This document shows, piece by piece, positions 35,225 through 43,597 of a stretch of 64,000 nucleotides of DNA. Below the pieces are notes generated by a model. It was not told where the DNA came from. It saw only the letters and a program-made list of their open reading frames with translations, and made no database searches. The stretch lies in NCBI GenBank assembly GCA_028713125.1, contig JAQTOU010000007.1:62001-126000 (forward strand), written 5' to 3'. The DNA comes from Elusimicrobiales bacterium (lineage in GTDB: Bacteria > Elusimicrobiota > Elusimicrobia > Elusimicrobiales > UBA9959). A program made the translations under genes and the position numbers. How positions within the stretch are numbered: the stretch's first letter is position 1; each line of letters opens with the position of its first letter.

Positions 35225-36616
35225 ATGATCTTAAAAACAGTGGAAAATATGCAGACTGTCGACACTGTGCTGGACCTTATAGGCAATACCCCGCTGCTGA
35301 AGGTAAAACACCTGGACACCGGGAAATGCGAACTTTTCCTCAAGCTTGAGTGCCAGAACCCCGGCGGCTCGATAAAAGACCGCATCGCTCTCTCCATGAT
35401 AGCCGCCGCCGAGAAGGAAGGCAAAATTAAAAAAGGCGGAACGCTGGTGGAAGCCACAGCCGGCAATACCGGGCTGGGGCTGGCCCTGGTAGCCGCCCAG
35501 AAAGGCTACAAACTCATCCTCGTCATCCCTGACAAGATGAGCCAGGAAAAGATCTCCCATCTCCGGGCCTTGGGCGCGCAGATAATAAATACCCGCTCCG
35601 ACGTGGAGAAAGGCCACCCGGAATACTACCAGGACATGGCCGAAAGGATAGCCAAAGAAACTCCTAACGCTTACTTTATAAACCAGTTCGCCAACCCGGC
35701 CAATCCGGCGGCCCACGAGGAGAGCACCGCTCCCGAAATCTGGGAACAGATGGAGCACCGCGTGGACGCCGTGGTCTGCGGCGTAGGCTCCGGCGGCACG
35801 CTGACCGGTTTCGGCCGCTTTTTCTCGCGCGTTTCGCCTGGAACCGAAATGGTTCTCGCCGATCCGGCCGGCTCGGTGCTGGCAGACTATGTGAAGACCG
35901 GCAAGCTCGGAAAAGCGGGCTCCTGGTACGTAGAAGGCATAGGCGAAGATTTCATACCCTCTGTCGCCGACATGGCCCTGGTGAAGAAGGCTTACACAAT
36001 AACCGACGCCGAGAGCTTCACGGCCGTGCGCGAACTGCTCAAGAAAGAAGGCGTCCTGGCCGGTTCCTCTACGGGAACCCTCCTGGCAGCTGCGCTTAAA
36101 TACTGCCGCGAGAGCAAGACCGCCAAGCGGGTGGTCACCGTCGTCGGAGACAGCGGCAATAAATATCTTTCGAAAATGTTCAACGACTACTGGATGGCCG
36201 ACCAGGGCTTCATAAAGAGAACCGAGTTCGGCGACCTGCGCGACCTGGTCGGGCGCCCCTGCTCGGCCGGCTCGGTGGTCTCCGTAAAACCCGGTGACGC
36301 CCTGGTAACCGCCTTCCTCCGGATGCGGATGTACGAATACTCTCAGCTCCCGGTGATGGAAGACGGCCGCGTGGTAGGGCTGCTGGACGAGTCGGACATC
36401 CTCCTGGCCGTTCACAAGGATGTCTCCAACTACCGCAAACCCGTAAAAGAGCATATGACCCACAATTTGGTCACGGTACAGCCTTCAACCTCCCTAGAGG
36501 AGATAACCACTATCCTGAACAAGGACCTGGTGGGGCTGCTCAACTGCGACGGGAAGTTCTACGGCCTTATAACCCGCGTGGACCTGCTTAACCACCTGCG
36601 GCGCTCGCTGGCGTAA
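35225..36616 (+). CDS. cbs: Cystathionine beta-synthase (PLP domain plus CBS pair)
   Basis: Pyridoxal-phosphate enzyme joining serine (or O-acetylserine) with homocysteine or sulfide. The 463-residue protein has the fold II motif GGSIKDRIAL with the PLP lysine at 51, the asparagine loop EATAGNTGLG, and GSGGTLTGFGR for phosphate binding. The C-terminus (about 340-460) holds two CBS domains (VVGLLDESDILLAVHKDVS and FYGLITRVDLLNHL), as in eukaryotic-type cystathionine beta-synthases. The next gene is a cystathionine lyase/synthase, so reverse transsulfuration (homocysteine to cysteine) is likely. Cysteine synthase is the main alternative. Confidence 0.87.
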   Translation: MILKTVENMQTVDTVLDLIGNTPLLKVKHLDTGKCELFLKLECQNPGGSIKDRIALSMIAAAEKEGKIKKGGTLVEATAGNTGLGLALVAAQKGYKLILVIPDKMSQEKISHLRALGAQIINTRSDVEKGHPEYYQDMAERIAKETPNAYFINQFANPANPAAHEESTAPEIWEQMEHRVDAVVCGVGSGGTLTGFGRFFSRVSPGTEMVLADPAGSVLADYVKTGKLGKAGSWYVEGIGEDFIPSVADMALVKKAYTITDAESFTAVRELLKKEGVLAGSSTGTLLAAALKYCRESKTAKRVVTVVGDSGNKYLSKMFNDYWMADQGFIKRTEFGDLRDLVGRPCSAGSVVSVKPGDALVTAFLRMRMYEYSQLPVMEDGRVVGLLDESDILLAVHKDVSNYRKPVKEHMTHNLVTVQPSTSLEEITTILNKDLVGLLNCDGKFYGLITRVDLLNHLRRSLA

Positions 36617-36640
36617 TTGAAGCAATTCAAGGAGAGTAAA

Positions 36641-37783
36641 ATGAAATTCGAAACAGCGCTGATGCACGCGGGGCAGGAAGCCGATAAGCAGACAGGGTCG
36701 GTCAATGTACCGATCTACCAGACCTCCACCTACAAACAGGACGCTATCGGCAAGGACCGGGGCTGGGAATATTCCCGCACCGGCAACCCCACGCGCAAGG
36801 CCCTTGAAGACTGCATAGCCGCGCTCGAAGGGGCGAAGTACGGCCTGGCTTTCGCTTCCGGCCTGGCCGCCGAGGCGACCGCCTGCCTGAGCCTGCTCAA
36901 GAAGGGCGACCATGTGGTGTCCGGCGACGACGTTTACGGCGGGACCTACCGTCTCTTCGAGAGAGTATTCAAGAAGTGGGGCCTGGAAGTCACCTATGCG
37001 GACTCCAAGAATCCGGCTGCTTTCAAAAAAGCGATGCGCCGCAATACCCGGCTTATCTGGGCGGAGACCCCCACCAACCCGCTGCTGAACATAACCGATA
37101 TAGCGGCGCTGGCCGAGATAGCTAAAAAGCACAAGGCCATCCTCGCCGTGGACAATACTTTCGCCACGCCCTACTTCCAGCGCCCGATAGAACTGGGCGC
37201 CGACATCGTGGTGCACAGCTCCACAAAGTACCTGGGCGGCCACAGCGACGTGGTAGGCGGCCTGATGGCCGTGGCGGACAAAGGGATCTACGAGGAAGTG
37301 AAATTCCACCAGAACGCGGCCGGCGGTATCCCCGGGCCCTGGGATTCCTGGCTTACGCTGCGCGGGATGAAGACCCTCGCGGTGCGCATGATGGCCCACG
37401 AGGCCAATGCCTTCGAGATAGCTGATTTCCTTACAGCCCACCCGGCGGTAGCCAAAGTCTATTATCCCGGGCTCACTACGCATCCCGCGCACGCCCTGGC
37501 CGACAGCCAGATGTACGGCTTCGGCGGCATGGTAAGCTTCGAACTGAAGGGGGGAAGGCCCGCCGCTGACGCCTTCTTTAAAAAGCTGAAGATCTTCATG
37601 CTTGCCGAAAGCCTCGGCGGGGTGGAGTCACTGGCCTGCTATCCGGCGACGATGACGCACGCCGCCATCCCCGAGAAAGACCGCCTGAAGCGCGGGATAA
37701 CCGCCGGGCTGGTCCGCCTTTCGGCCGGGATCGAGAATTCAGGGGACCTGATAAACGATCTGGAGCGCGCCCTTAAACGCTAG
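36641..37783 (+). CDS. Cystathionine gamma-lyase/gamma-synthase (PLP)
   Basis: ATG 36641 with GGAG upstream is preferred to the TTG at 36617 in the track (380 residues). Cys/Met metabolism PLP family: YQTSTYKQD, EYSRTGNPTR-type segment, FASGLAAEATA, the PLP lysine in SSTKYLGGHSDVVGG, and ESLGGVESLACYPATMTHA near the C-terminus. Lyase and synthase cannot be separated by these motifs; pairing with a CBS-domain beta-synthase favours the lyase releasing cysteine. It starts 24 bp after the cbs stop. The following ThiF-type gene begins 1 bp after its stop. Confidence 0.88.
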   Translation: MKFETALMHAGQEADKQTGSVNVPIYQTSTYKQDAIGKDRGWEYSRTGNPTRKALEDCIAALEGAKYGLAFASGLAAEATACLSLLKKGDHVVSGDDVYGGTYRLFERVFKKWGLEVTYADSKNPAAFKKAMRRNTRLIWAETPTNPLLNITDIAALAEIAKKHKAILAVDNTFATPYFQRPIELGADIVVHSSTKYLGGHSDVVGGLMAVADKGIYEEVKFHQNAAGGIPGPWDSWLTLRGMKTLAVRMMAHEANAFEIADFLTAHPAVAKVYYPGLTTHPAHALADSQMYGFGGMVSFELKGGRPAADAFFKKLKIFMLAESLGGVESLACYPATMTHAAIPEKDRLKRGITAGLVRLSAGIENSGDLINDLERALKR

Positions 37784-37784
37784 T

Positions 37785-38882
37785 ATGTCCCTGACAAAAG
37801 AAGAGCTTATCCGGTATTCGAGGCAGCTGGTCATTCCCGGCATGGGACCGGAGGGCCAGCAGAAGCTCAAGGCCGCCAAAATAGCCGTGATCGGCGCCGG
37901 CGGCCTCGGGTCCCTGGTTCTCGCCTACCTCGCCGGCGCCGGCGTCGGCGAGATCGGCGTCTTCGACTTCGGCCCGGTCGAGCTTTCAAACCTTCACCGC
38001 CAGCTTATTTACGGCACCGGAGATATCGGGAAGCTAAAGACAGAGCTGGCAAAGAAGCGCCTGCTTGAGATAAATCCGGAAATAAAAGTTAACGCGAACG
38101 AAGGCATCCTTACCGGCGACAATATCGGCGCCGCTCTGGCCGGCTATGACTATATCGCGGACTGCACTGACAATTTCCTGACCCGCGCCGCTATCAATAG
38201 AGCCTGCCTACAGTTGAAAAAGACTTACGTTCACGGCGCAGTCTTCCAGTTCGAGGGTCAATTGGCCGTCTTCGAGCCGCATAGCGGGCCCTGCCTGGGC
38301 TGCCTGGCCCCCGGAGCCGAGTCCCAGGAAAACCAGGCCTGCGCCGAAGCCGGCGTAATGGGCCCGGCCGCCGGGGCCATAGCCTCAATGCAGGCCCTCG
38401 AGGTCCTTAAACTTATACTCGGCTTTGAAACCCTGAAGGGAAAATTCGCGATGCTTGACTTCCAGCTGGCGGATTTCAACGTCGTTGAGCTGAAAAAAAG
38501 CCCGGACTGCCCTGTCTGCGGCGCGAAAGCCGGCGCTGACACCAAATTCATCGAAGCTCTCTCCGTCGACCTTATCACTCCGGAAGCGCTGAAAGCAAGG
38601 TTGGATTCCGGCAAGCCTCCGCGCCTGCTCGACCTGCGTTATCCCTGGGAGCATGACCTTTGCCATATAGCCGGAGACGCCTGGATCGACTTCGACGAGC
38701 TTCTTAAGAACGGCGCGGGCCTCGGCGCGGGCGAAGAGATCGTCCTTTACTGCAAAGGCCAGAGCAAATCGGCCGCGGCCTTCCGCGCCCTCCGCGCGAA
38801 AGGCTTTAAGAAAGTTTCAATCCTGAAAGGCGGCCTTGACGCCTGGGCTGAAAAGATGGAGAAAGGGATGCTCCGCTATTAG
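37785..38882 (+). CDS. ThiF/MoeB-type adenylyltransferase fused to rhodanese
   Basis: 365 residues. The E1-like domain has the nucleotide loop GAGGLGS (37-43), the FDFGPVELSNLHRQ stretch, and ADCTDNFLTR. The zinc cysteines are CLGC and CPVC. The C-terminal ~100 residues are a rhodanese domain (LLDLRYPWEHDLCHI, active cysteine in YCKGQSKSA). Such proteins adenylate and thiolate a ubiquitin-like sulfur carrier (ThiS, MoaD or CysO). No carrier gene is adjacent. Coupling to a cystathionine lyase suggests the cysteine or sulfide made upstream feeds the carrier. MoeB, ThiF and CysO-type functions are all possible. Confidence 0.88.
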   Translation: MSLTKEELIRYSRQLVIPGMGPEGQQKLKAAKIAVIGAGGLGSLVLAYLAGAGVGEIGVFDFGPVELSNLHRQLIYGTGDIGKLKTELAKKRLLEINPEIKVNANEGILTGDNIGAALAGYDYIADCTDNFLTRAAINRACLQLKKTYVHGAVFQFEGQLAVFEPHSGPCLGCLAPGAESQENQACAEAGVMGPAAGAIASMQALEVLKLILGFETLKGKFAMLDFQLADFNVVELKKSPDCPVCGAKAGADTKFIEALSVDLITPEALKARLDSGKPPRLLDLRYPWEHDLCHIAGDAWIDFDELLKNGAGLGAGEEIVLYCKGQSKSAAAFRALRAKGFKKVSILKGGLDAWAEKMEKGMLRY

Positions 38883-38978
38883 TCCTCCGGCCCGAAGACT
38901 CCCGCCCCGGCCGCAATATTTCAAGCTCAAAATATGTTTCAATAACAGTGTACCGGGATCTCCTTAAACGGAACTTTT

Positions 38979-40073
38979 ATGCCTCAAGCCAAGCAGCCGG
39001 CAAAGACCCTCAGCCCTTTAAAAGACCTTTATGCTTTTCTGGAGAAAGACCGGCGGATAGCGATCGTTTTCGTGCTTGCCGCCATGTGCTGTGTCGGCGT
39101 TCTTGATTACGCGACTGGCGAAGAGTACAGCTTTTCTATATTTTACCTGGTGCCCATCTCCTTTGCCGCCTGGAGCATGGGCCGGAACGTCGGGATCTCC
39201 GTCTCGCTCGCCGGGAGCGCGGTATGGATAGGCATCGATTTCCTTCTCGATCATCAGAAATACGGCTACTCGCGGGTTTCCTACTGGAACTCGCTGGTCG
39301 GGTGCGCTTTCTTCTTAGTGGTTTCAGTCCTTATCTCGAAGCTGAACAGCACCCTGAAAAGGGAGAAATCCATTTCTGAAATGAAGACCCGGATGATATC
39401 TTTTGTAAGCCACGAAATTAACAATTCACTGACAAGCATGAACATGACGCTCGCGCTCCTCGACGAGGAGAACCTGACGTCCTCTCCCGAAAGAAGAAAA
39501 ACCATGTACGACGTACTTGCCAGCGTCTATTCCGTCATAAGGCAGACTTCCCTGAATTTTCTCAACCAGGCCCGTATGCAGGAAGGGAAGCTCGTCATGG
39601 ACAAGGTGCTGACCGATCCCCTTAAAGTGATCTCCGGCACCGCCGACCTGATCAGCCCGCTGGTGGCGGACAAGGGGCTGGAGCTGACCATAAGCAGGCC
39701 GGAAAGCCCGGTGCTTGTCCTGGCCGATCCGGACGCGCTGCTGCTGGTGATCACGAACCTGGCCGGGAACGCCGTAAAATACACTCCGAAGAACGGGAAG
39801 ATCAGTATACGCCTGAGCTTTGACGGAGAAAAAGCCCTCTTCGAAGTTGAGGACACCGGAATAGGGATGAGCGGTGAAGAGCTGGAAAAAATAGCCACTC
39901 CCTACTACCGGACGGAGGATGGCAAGAAAAAGGCGAAGGGCTTCGGGATCGGGCTTAACCTGTGCAGGGAGATAATACAGGCCCACGGCAGCTCGCTTAA
40001 CATAGAAAGCGAAAAAGGAAAGGGAACTAAAGCCGGTTTTTATCTTCCGGCTTCTGACGCGCCCGCTAACTAG
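38979..40073 (+). CDS. Sensor histidine kinase
   Basis: 364 residues. Three to four membrane segments (about 28-45, 50-66, 72-90, 103-120) form an N-terminal sensor with short loops. A linker helix leads to the HisKA dimerisation domain with the phospho-acceptor His145 (ISFVSHEINNSLTSM). The ATPase domain has the N box NLAGNAVKYTP, the G1 box DTGIGMSG and GFGIGLNLCREI. No response regulator is adjacent, so it is an orphan kinase here. The signal is unknown; the next gene is a magnesium transporter. Confidence 0.9.
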   Translation: MPQAKQPAKTLSPLKDLYAFLEKDRRIAIVFVLAAMCCVGVLDYATGEEYSFSIFYLVPISFAAWSMGRNVGISVSLAGSAVWIGIDFLLDHQKYGYSRVSYWNSLVGCAFFLVVSVLISKLNSTLKREKSISEMKTRMISFVSHEINNSLTSMNMTLALLDEENLTSSPERRKTMYDVLASVYSVIRQTSLNFLNQARMQEGKLVMDKVLTDPLKVISGTADLISPLVADKGLELTISRPESPVLVLADPDALLLVITNLAGNAVKYTPKNGKISIRLSFDGEKALFEVEDTGIGMSGEELEKIATPYYRTEDGKKKAKGFGIGLNLCREIIQAHGSSLNIESEKGKGTKAGFYLPASDAPAN

Positions 40074-40121
40074 CGCTGCCTTCACGATGGGCGCCTGGCG
40101 GTACGCCGGCACAACGCACGT

Positions 40122-42782
40122 ATGAGATTTTCCTTCACTAAACTGGTCCCGTCCCTGGTCAGGCAGGGAGTAAGATCGCAGGCGGCCGTACTGTCGAAGA
40201 ACGACCATAGGCTTCTGGATAGCTGCTCACTGCCGCCCGAGAAGGCCCTCTCGGAGCTGAAGACCTCCAAAGACGGCTTAAGCGACGCCCAGGCCGAGGC
40301 GGCCAGGGAGCTTTACGGTTTCAACGCCCTCACCCGCAAAGAAAAGAAATTCTTCGTTTTCGAGATCCTCGAACGGTTCAAGAACCCGCTCGCGGTGCAG
40401 CTGCTCATCATCGGCGGGATCTCTCTCTGGATGGGCGACGACCGCTCCGCGGTGGTAGTCGGCGCGATGGTTTTCCTCAGCGTCATCCTTTCCTATGTCC
40501 AGGAAACCCGCTCCGGCAAGGCCGTGGAGCAGCTTCAGAAGATGGTCCAGGCCAACACGCTGGTCATCCGCGGCGGGAGGGAGACGGAGATCCCCACTGT
40601 AGAGGTGGTTCCCGGCGACATCGTGGTCCTGCACGCCGGGGCAATAATCCCCGCCGACCTCCGCCTTGTCTCGGCCAAGGATTTCTACCTGAGCCAGTCG
40701 GCGCTCACAGGCGAGTCCATGCCGATAGAGAAGTCCGCCGAGCTGCCCGGCCCGGCGCCGAAGAACGTCATAGAGCTGCCGAACGCCTGTTTCCAGGGCA
40801 GCTACGTGGTCAGCGGGGCGGCGCGCGGCGTAGTCGTGAACACCGGCGAGAGCACATATCTCGGCTCCATCTCCGCCAAGCTCACCGGCGAGAAGGGACA
40901 GACCAGCTTCGACAGGGGCATACAGGATTTCACCTGGCTGATGATCCGCTTCATGGCCGTGATGGTCACCTGCGTTTTCCTGATAGTCGGCCTCACAAAG
41001 GGCGACTGGGTGAGCGCGCTGCTCTTCTCCATGTCGGTGGCGGTGGGGCTCACGCCGGAAATGCTGCCTATGATACTCACCGTGAACCTCTCCAAGGGCG
41101 CGCTGGTGATGTCGAAGAAAAAAGTGATAGTAAAGCGCCTGAACTCGATACAGAATTTCGGCGCGATAGACATACTCTGCACGGACAAGACCGGGACTAT
41201 CACCCAGGACAGGATAGTGCTGGAGAAGTTCGTGGACGTGACGAACCGCTCCAGCGAGGACGTGCTGCGCTACGCCTACATGAACAGCTATTACCAGACG
41301 GGCCTGCGCAATTTGCTGGACCGCTCCATCCTTTCCCATACCGAGCTGGACGTGGAGAAGACCTGCAGGAAGGTGGACGAGATCCCTTTCGACTTCAAGC
41401 GCAAGCGCATGTCGGTGATCATTGAATACGAAGACTCCCACGTTATGATCACAAAGGGCTCCGTGGAGGACGTTTACAGCGTCTGCGGCTCGTGCCAGAT
41501 CGACGACGAGGCGCTCCCGCTGATAGACGTGATGAAGCGTGACCTGATGGAGGAATACGAGCGCCTTTCCAGGACCGGCTACCGGGTGCTGGCCGTCGCC
41601 TACAGGGAATTCGCCAGGGACAAGACCGTCTTCGGAGTGCAGGACGAGGGGGACCTGGTGCTGCTCGGGTATCTCGCCTTCTTCGACCCGCCCAAGGATT
41701 CCGCCGCCAAGGCGCTGGCCGGGCTGGAGAAGATGGGCGTAAGCATAAAGATACTCACCGGCGACAACGAGCTGGTCACGCAGAAGATCTGCTCCGACGT
41801 AGGGCTGGCTTCCGGGAGCGTGATAACCGGCGGGGCCCTGGCGGAACTGGACGAGGCGGGCGTCTCGGCGGCCGCGGAGAAGAACACTGTCTTCGCCCGG
41901 CTTTCGCCTTCCCAGAAAGAGCAGATCATCGCCGCGCTGCAGAAGGCCGGGCACGTGGTCGGCTACATGGGGGACGGGATAAACGACGCGCCCGCCCTGA
42001 ACCTGGCGGACGTCGGGATCTCCGTCGACACGGCGGTGGACGTGGCCAAGGAGTCCGCCGACATCATCCTCCTGGAGAAGGACCTGATGGTGCTGGAGGA
42101 GGGGATAATAGAAGGGCGCAAGGTCTTCGGCAATATCACCAAATACATCAAGATGGGCGCCAGCTCCAACTTCGGCAATATGTTCAGCGTGGTCGGCGGC
42201 AGCTACTTCCTCCCTTTCCTGCCGATGCTGCCGATACAGATCCTGATGAACAATCTGCTCTACGACATCTCCCAGATCGGCATCCCGACGGACAATGTGG
42301 ACGAGGAGTATCTCAGGAAGCCCAAGAAATGGAACATCGCCAATATAAAGAAGTTCATGCTGGTCGTCGGGCCGATCAGCTCCGTTTTCGACTACGCCAC
42401 TTATTTCCTGATGCTTTATTTCTTCGGCTGCATCGCCTTCTCCGCCCCGGGCGCCGCGCTGGCTGACAAGGTCCACCTGGAGAAACTTTTCCATACGGGC
42501 TGGTTCGTGGAATCTTTGCTGACGCAGACCCTCATCGTCTATATCATCCGCACTAAAAAGATCCCTTTCCTGGAAAGCGTGCCCAGCCTGCCGATGGTGT
42601 TCGCCACGGTAATGGCGGTAACCATAGGCGTGTTCCTGCCCCATACGCATTTCGCCGACAAGCTGGGCTTCGTGCCTCTGCCCGGCGTCTACTGGCTGTG
42701 GCTCGGCGGCTTCCTGCTGCTTTACGCGGTGCTCACCCATAACGTAAAAGTCTGGTTCTACCGCAAGTTTGGAGACGACTAA
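40122..42782 (+). CDS. mgtA: Magnesium-importing P-type ATPase MgtA
   Basis: P3B-type ATPase that imports Mg2+ across the inner membrane. 886 residues, matching MgtA/MgtB. Visible are the actuator motif LTGESMPIEKS, the phosphorylation loop with Asp355 in CTDKTGTIT, the hinge GDGINDAPAL, and about ten membrane segments. The N-terminal basic region (MRFSFTKLVPSLVRQG) is typical. No ribosome site is clear. No leader with obvious Mg2+-sensing fold is visible in the 48 bp ahead. It ends directly before the EIIA-like gene. Confidence 0.93.
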   Translation: MRFSFTKLVPSLVRQGVRSQAAVLSKNDHRLLDSCSLPPEKALSELKTSKDGLSDAQAEAARELYGFNALTRKEKKFFVFEILERFKNPLAVQLLIIGGISLWMGDDRSAVVVGAMVFLSVILSYVQETRSGKAVEQLQKMVQANTLVIRGGRETEIPTVEVVPGDIVVLHAGAIIPADLRLVSAKDFYLSQSALTGESMPIEKSAELPGPAPKNVIELPNACFQGSYVVSGAARGVVVNTGESTYLGSISAKLTGEKGQTSFDRGIQDFTWLMIRFMAVMVTCVFLIVGLTKGDWVSALLFSMSVAVGLTPEMLPMILTVNLSKGALVMSKKKVIVKRLNSIQNFGAIDILCTDKTGTITQDRIVLEKFVDVTNRSSEDVLRYAYMNSYYQTGLRNLLDRSILSHTELDVEKTCRKVDEIPFDFKRKRMSVIIEYEDSHVMITKGSVEDVYSVCGSCQIDDEALPLIDVMKRDLMEEYERLSRTGYRVLAVAYREFARDKTVFGVQDEGDLVLLGYLAFFDPPKDSAAKALAGLEKMGVSIKILTGDNELVTQKICSDVGLASGSVITGGALAELDEAGVSAAAEKNTVFARLSPSQKEQIIAALQKAGHVVGYMGDGINDAPALNLADVGISVDTAVDVAKESADIILLEKDLMVLEEGIIEGRKVFGNITKYIKMGASSNFGNMFSVVGGSYFLPFLPMLPIQILMNNLLYDISQIGIPTDNVDEEYLRKPKKWNIANIKKFMLVVGPISSVFDYATYFLMLYFFGCIAFSAPGAALADKVHLEKLFHTGWFVESLLTQTLIVYIIRTKKIPFLESVPSLPMVFATVMAVTIGVFLPHTHFADKLGFVPLPGVYWLWLGGFLLLYAVLTHNVKVWFYRKFGDD

Positions 42783-43559
42783 ATGAAAAGTATTTTAACG
42801 GCGCTTCAGGACGGCAGGCTTATAGAGCTGCCTGAGACCGACAAGAACAAGGCCCTGGGCTACATGGCCAACATCATGGAGGCCATCCCCGAGGTCAGCT
42901 CTAATATCGACGTGGCCGGGGGCGTGCTCGAGCGCGAGGGCCAGGCCAATACCGGCATCGGGAAAGGCTGGGCCTGCCCGCATATACGCGTGGAAGGCGA
43001 CGGGGAGCTTTTTTCGGTGCTCGGCTGGAGCCCGGCCGGCATAGATTACGGCGCCCCCGACAAGGCGAAGGTTCACCTGCTGGTGATGTACTACATACCC
43101 GGCAACCAGCGGATGGCTTACCTTAAGGAACTCTCCGGGCTGGCCAAGGCCATACAGAAAGGCCAGGGGATAGAGAATATACAGAAGGCCGCGTCCCTCA
43201 ACGACGTGCGCAACGAGCTGCTGAACTGGGTTTCCGCGTCCATAGACAACACTATGCCGCAGGCCAAGGCCCGCATGATAAAGCTGGAGGCGAAGCATGC
43301 CCAGGCGGCTGGAGAGGTTTGCTTCACGGCCCAGGGCCTCGAGCGGCTAGTACCTTTTTACGTGATCACCGGCAACGGGTCCAAGAACATGGCGCTGGCC
43401 CAGGACGCGGAACTGGTCCGCGCAATCGAGGCCGCCGATCTCGGACAGCTGGCCGAAAAGCAGGATTTCGAGCCGGGGGGCTATAAGGTCTTCGTGCGGT
43501 CGAGGGCCCTTTACAAACCTGACCGGGCAATGTACGACTGCATCGCCGTCAAGCGCTGA
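42783..43559 (+). CDS. EIIA (PTS fructose/Ntr type) domain protein
   Basis: 258 residues, starting on the base after the mgtA stop. Residues ~1-150 match the PTS EIIA type 2 fold with the phospho-histidine at 67 (GIGKGWACPHIRV). The C-terminal ~100 residues are an extension without recognised family. No sugar-specific EIIB/EIIC gene lies nearby, so a regulatory EIIA-Ntr-like role is more likely than sugar uptake. Tight linkage to mgtA suggests it regulates Mg2+ transport or links it to the PTS phosphorylation state. Confidence 0.82.
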   Translation: MKSILTALQDGRLIELPETDKNKALGYMANIMEAIPEVSSNIDVAGGVLEREGQANTGIGKGWACPHIRVEGDGELFSVLGWSPAGIDYGAPDKAKVHLLVMYYIPGNQRMAYLKELSGLAKAIQKGQGIENIQKAASLNDVRNELLNWVSASIDNTMPQAKARMIKLEAKHAQAAGEVCFTAQGLERLVPFYVITGNGSKNMALAQDAELVRAIEAADLGQLAEKQDFEPGGYKVFVRSRALYKPDRAMYDCIAVKR

Positions 43560-43597
43560 GCGGCGGCCCTCCGCGGGGATCAAAGAAGCTCATTGTT

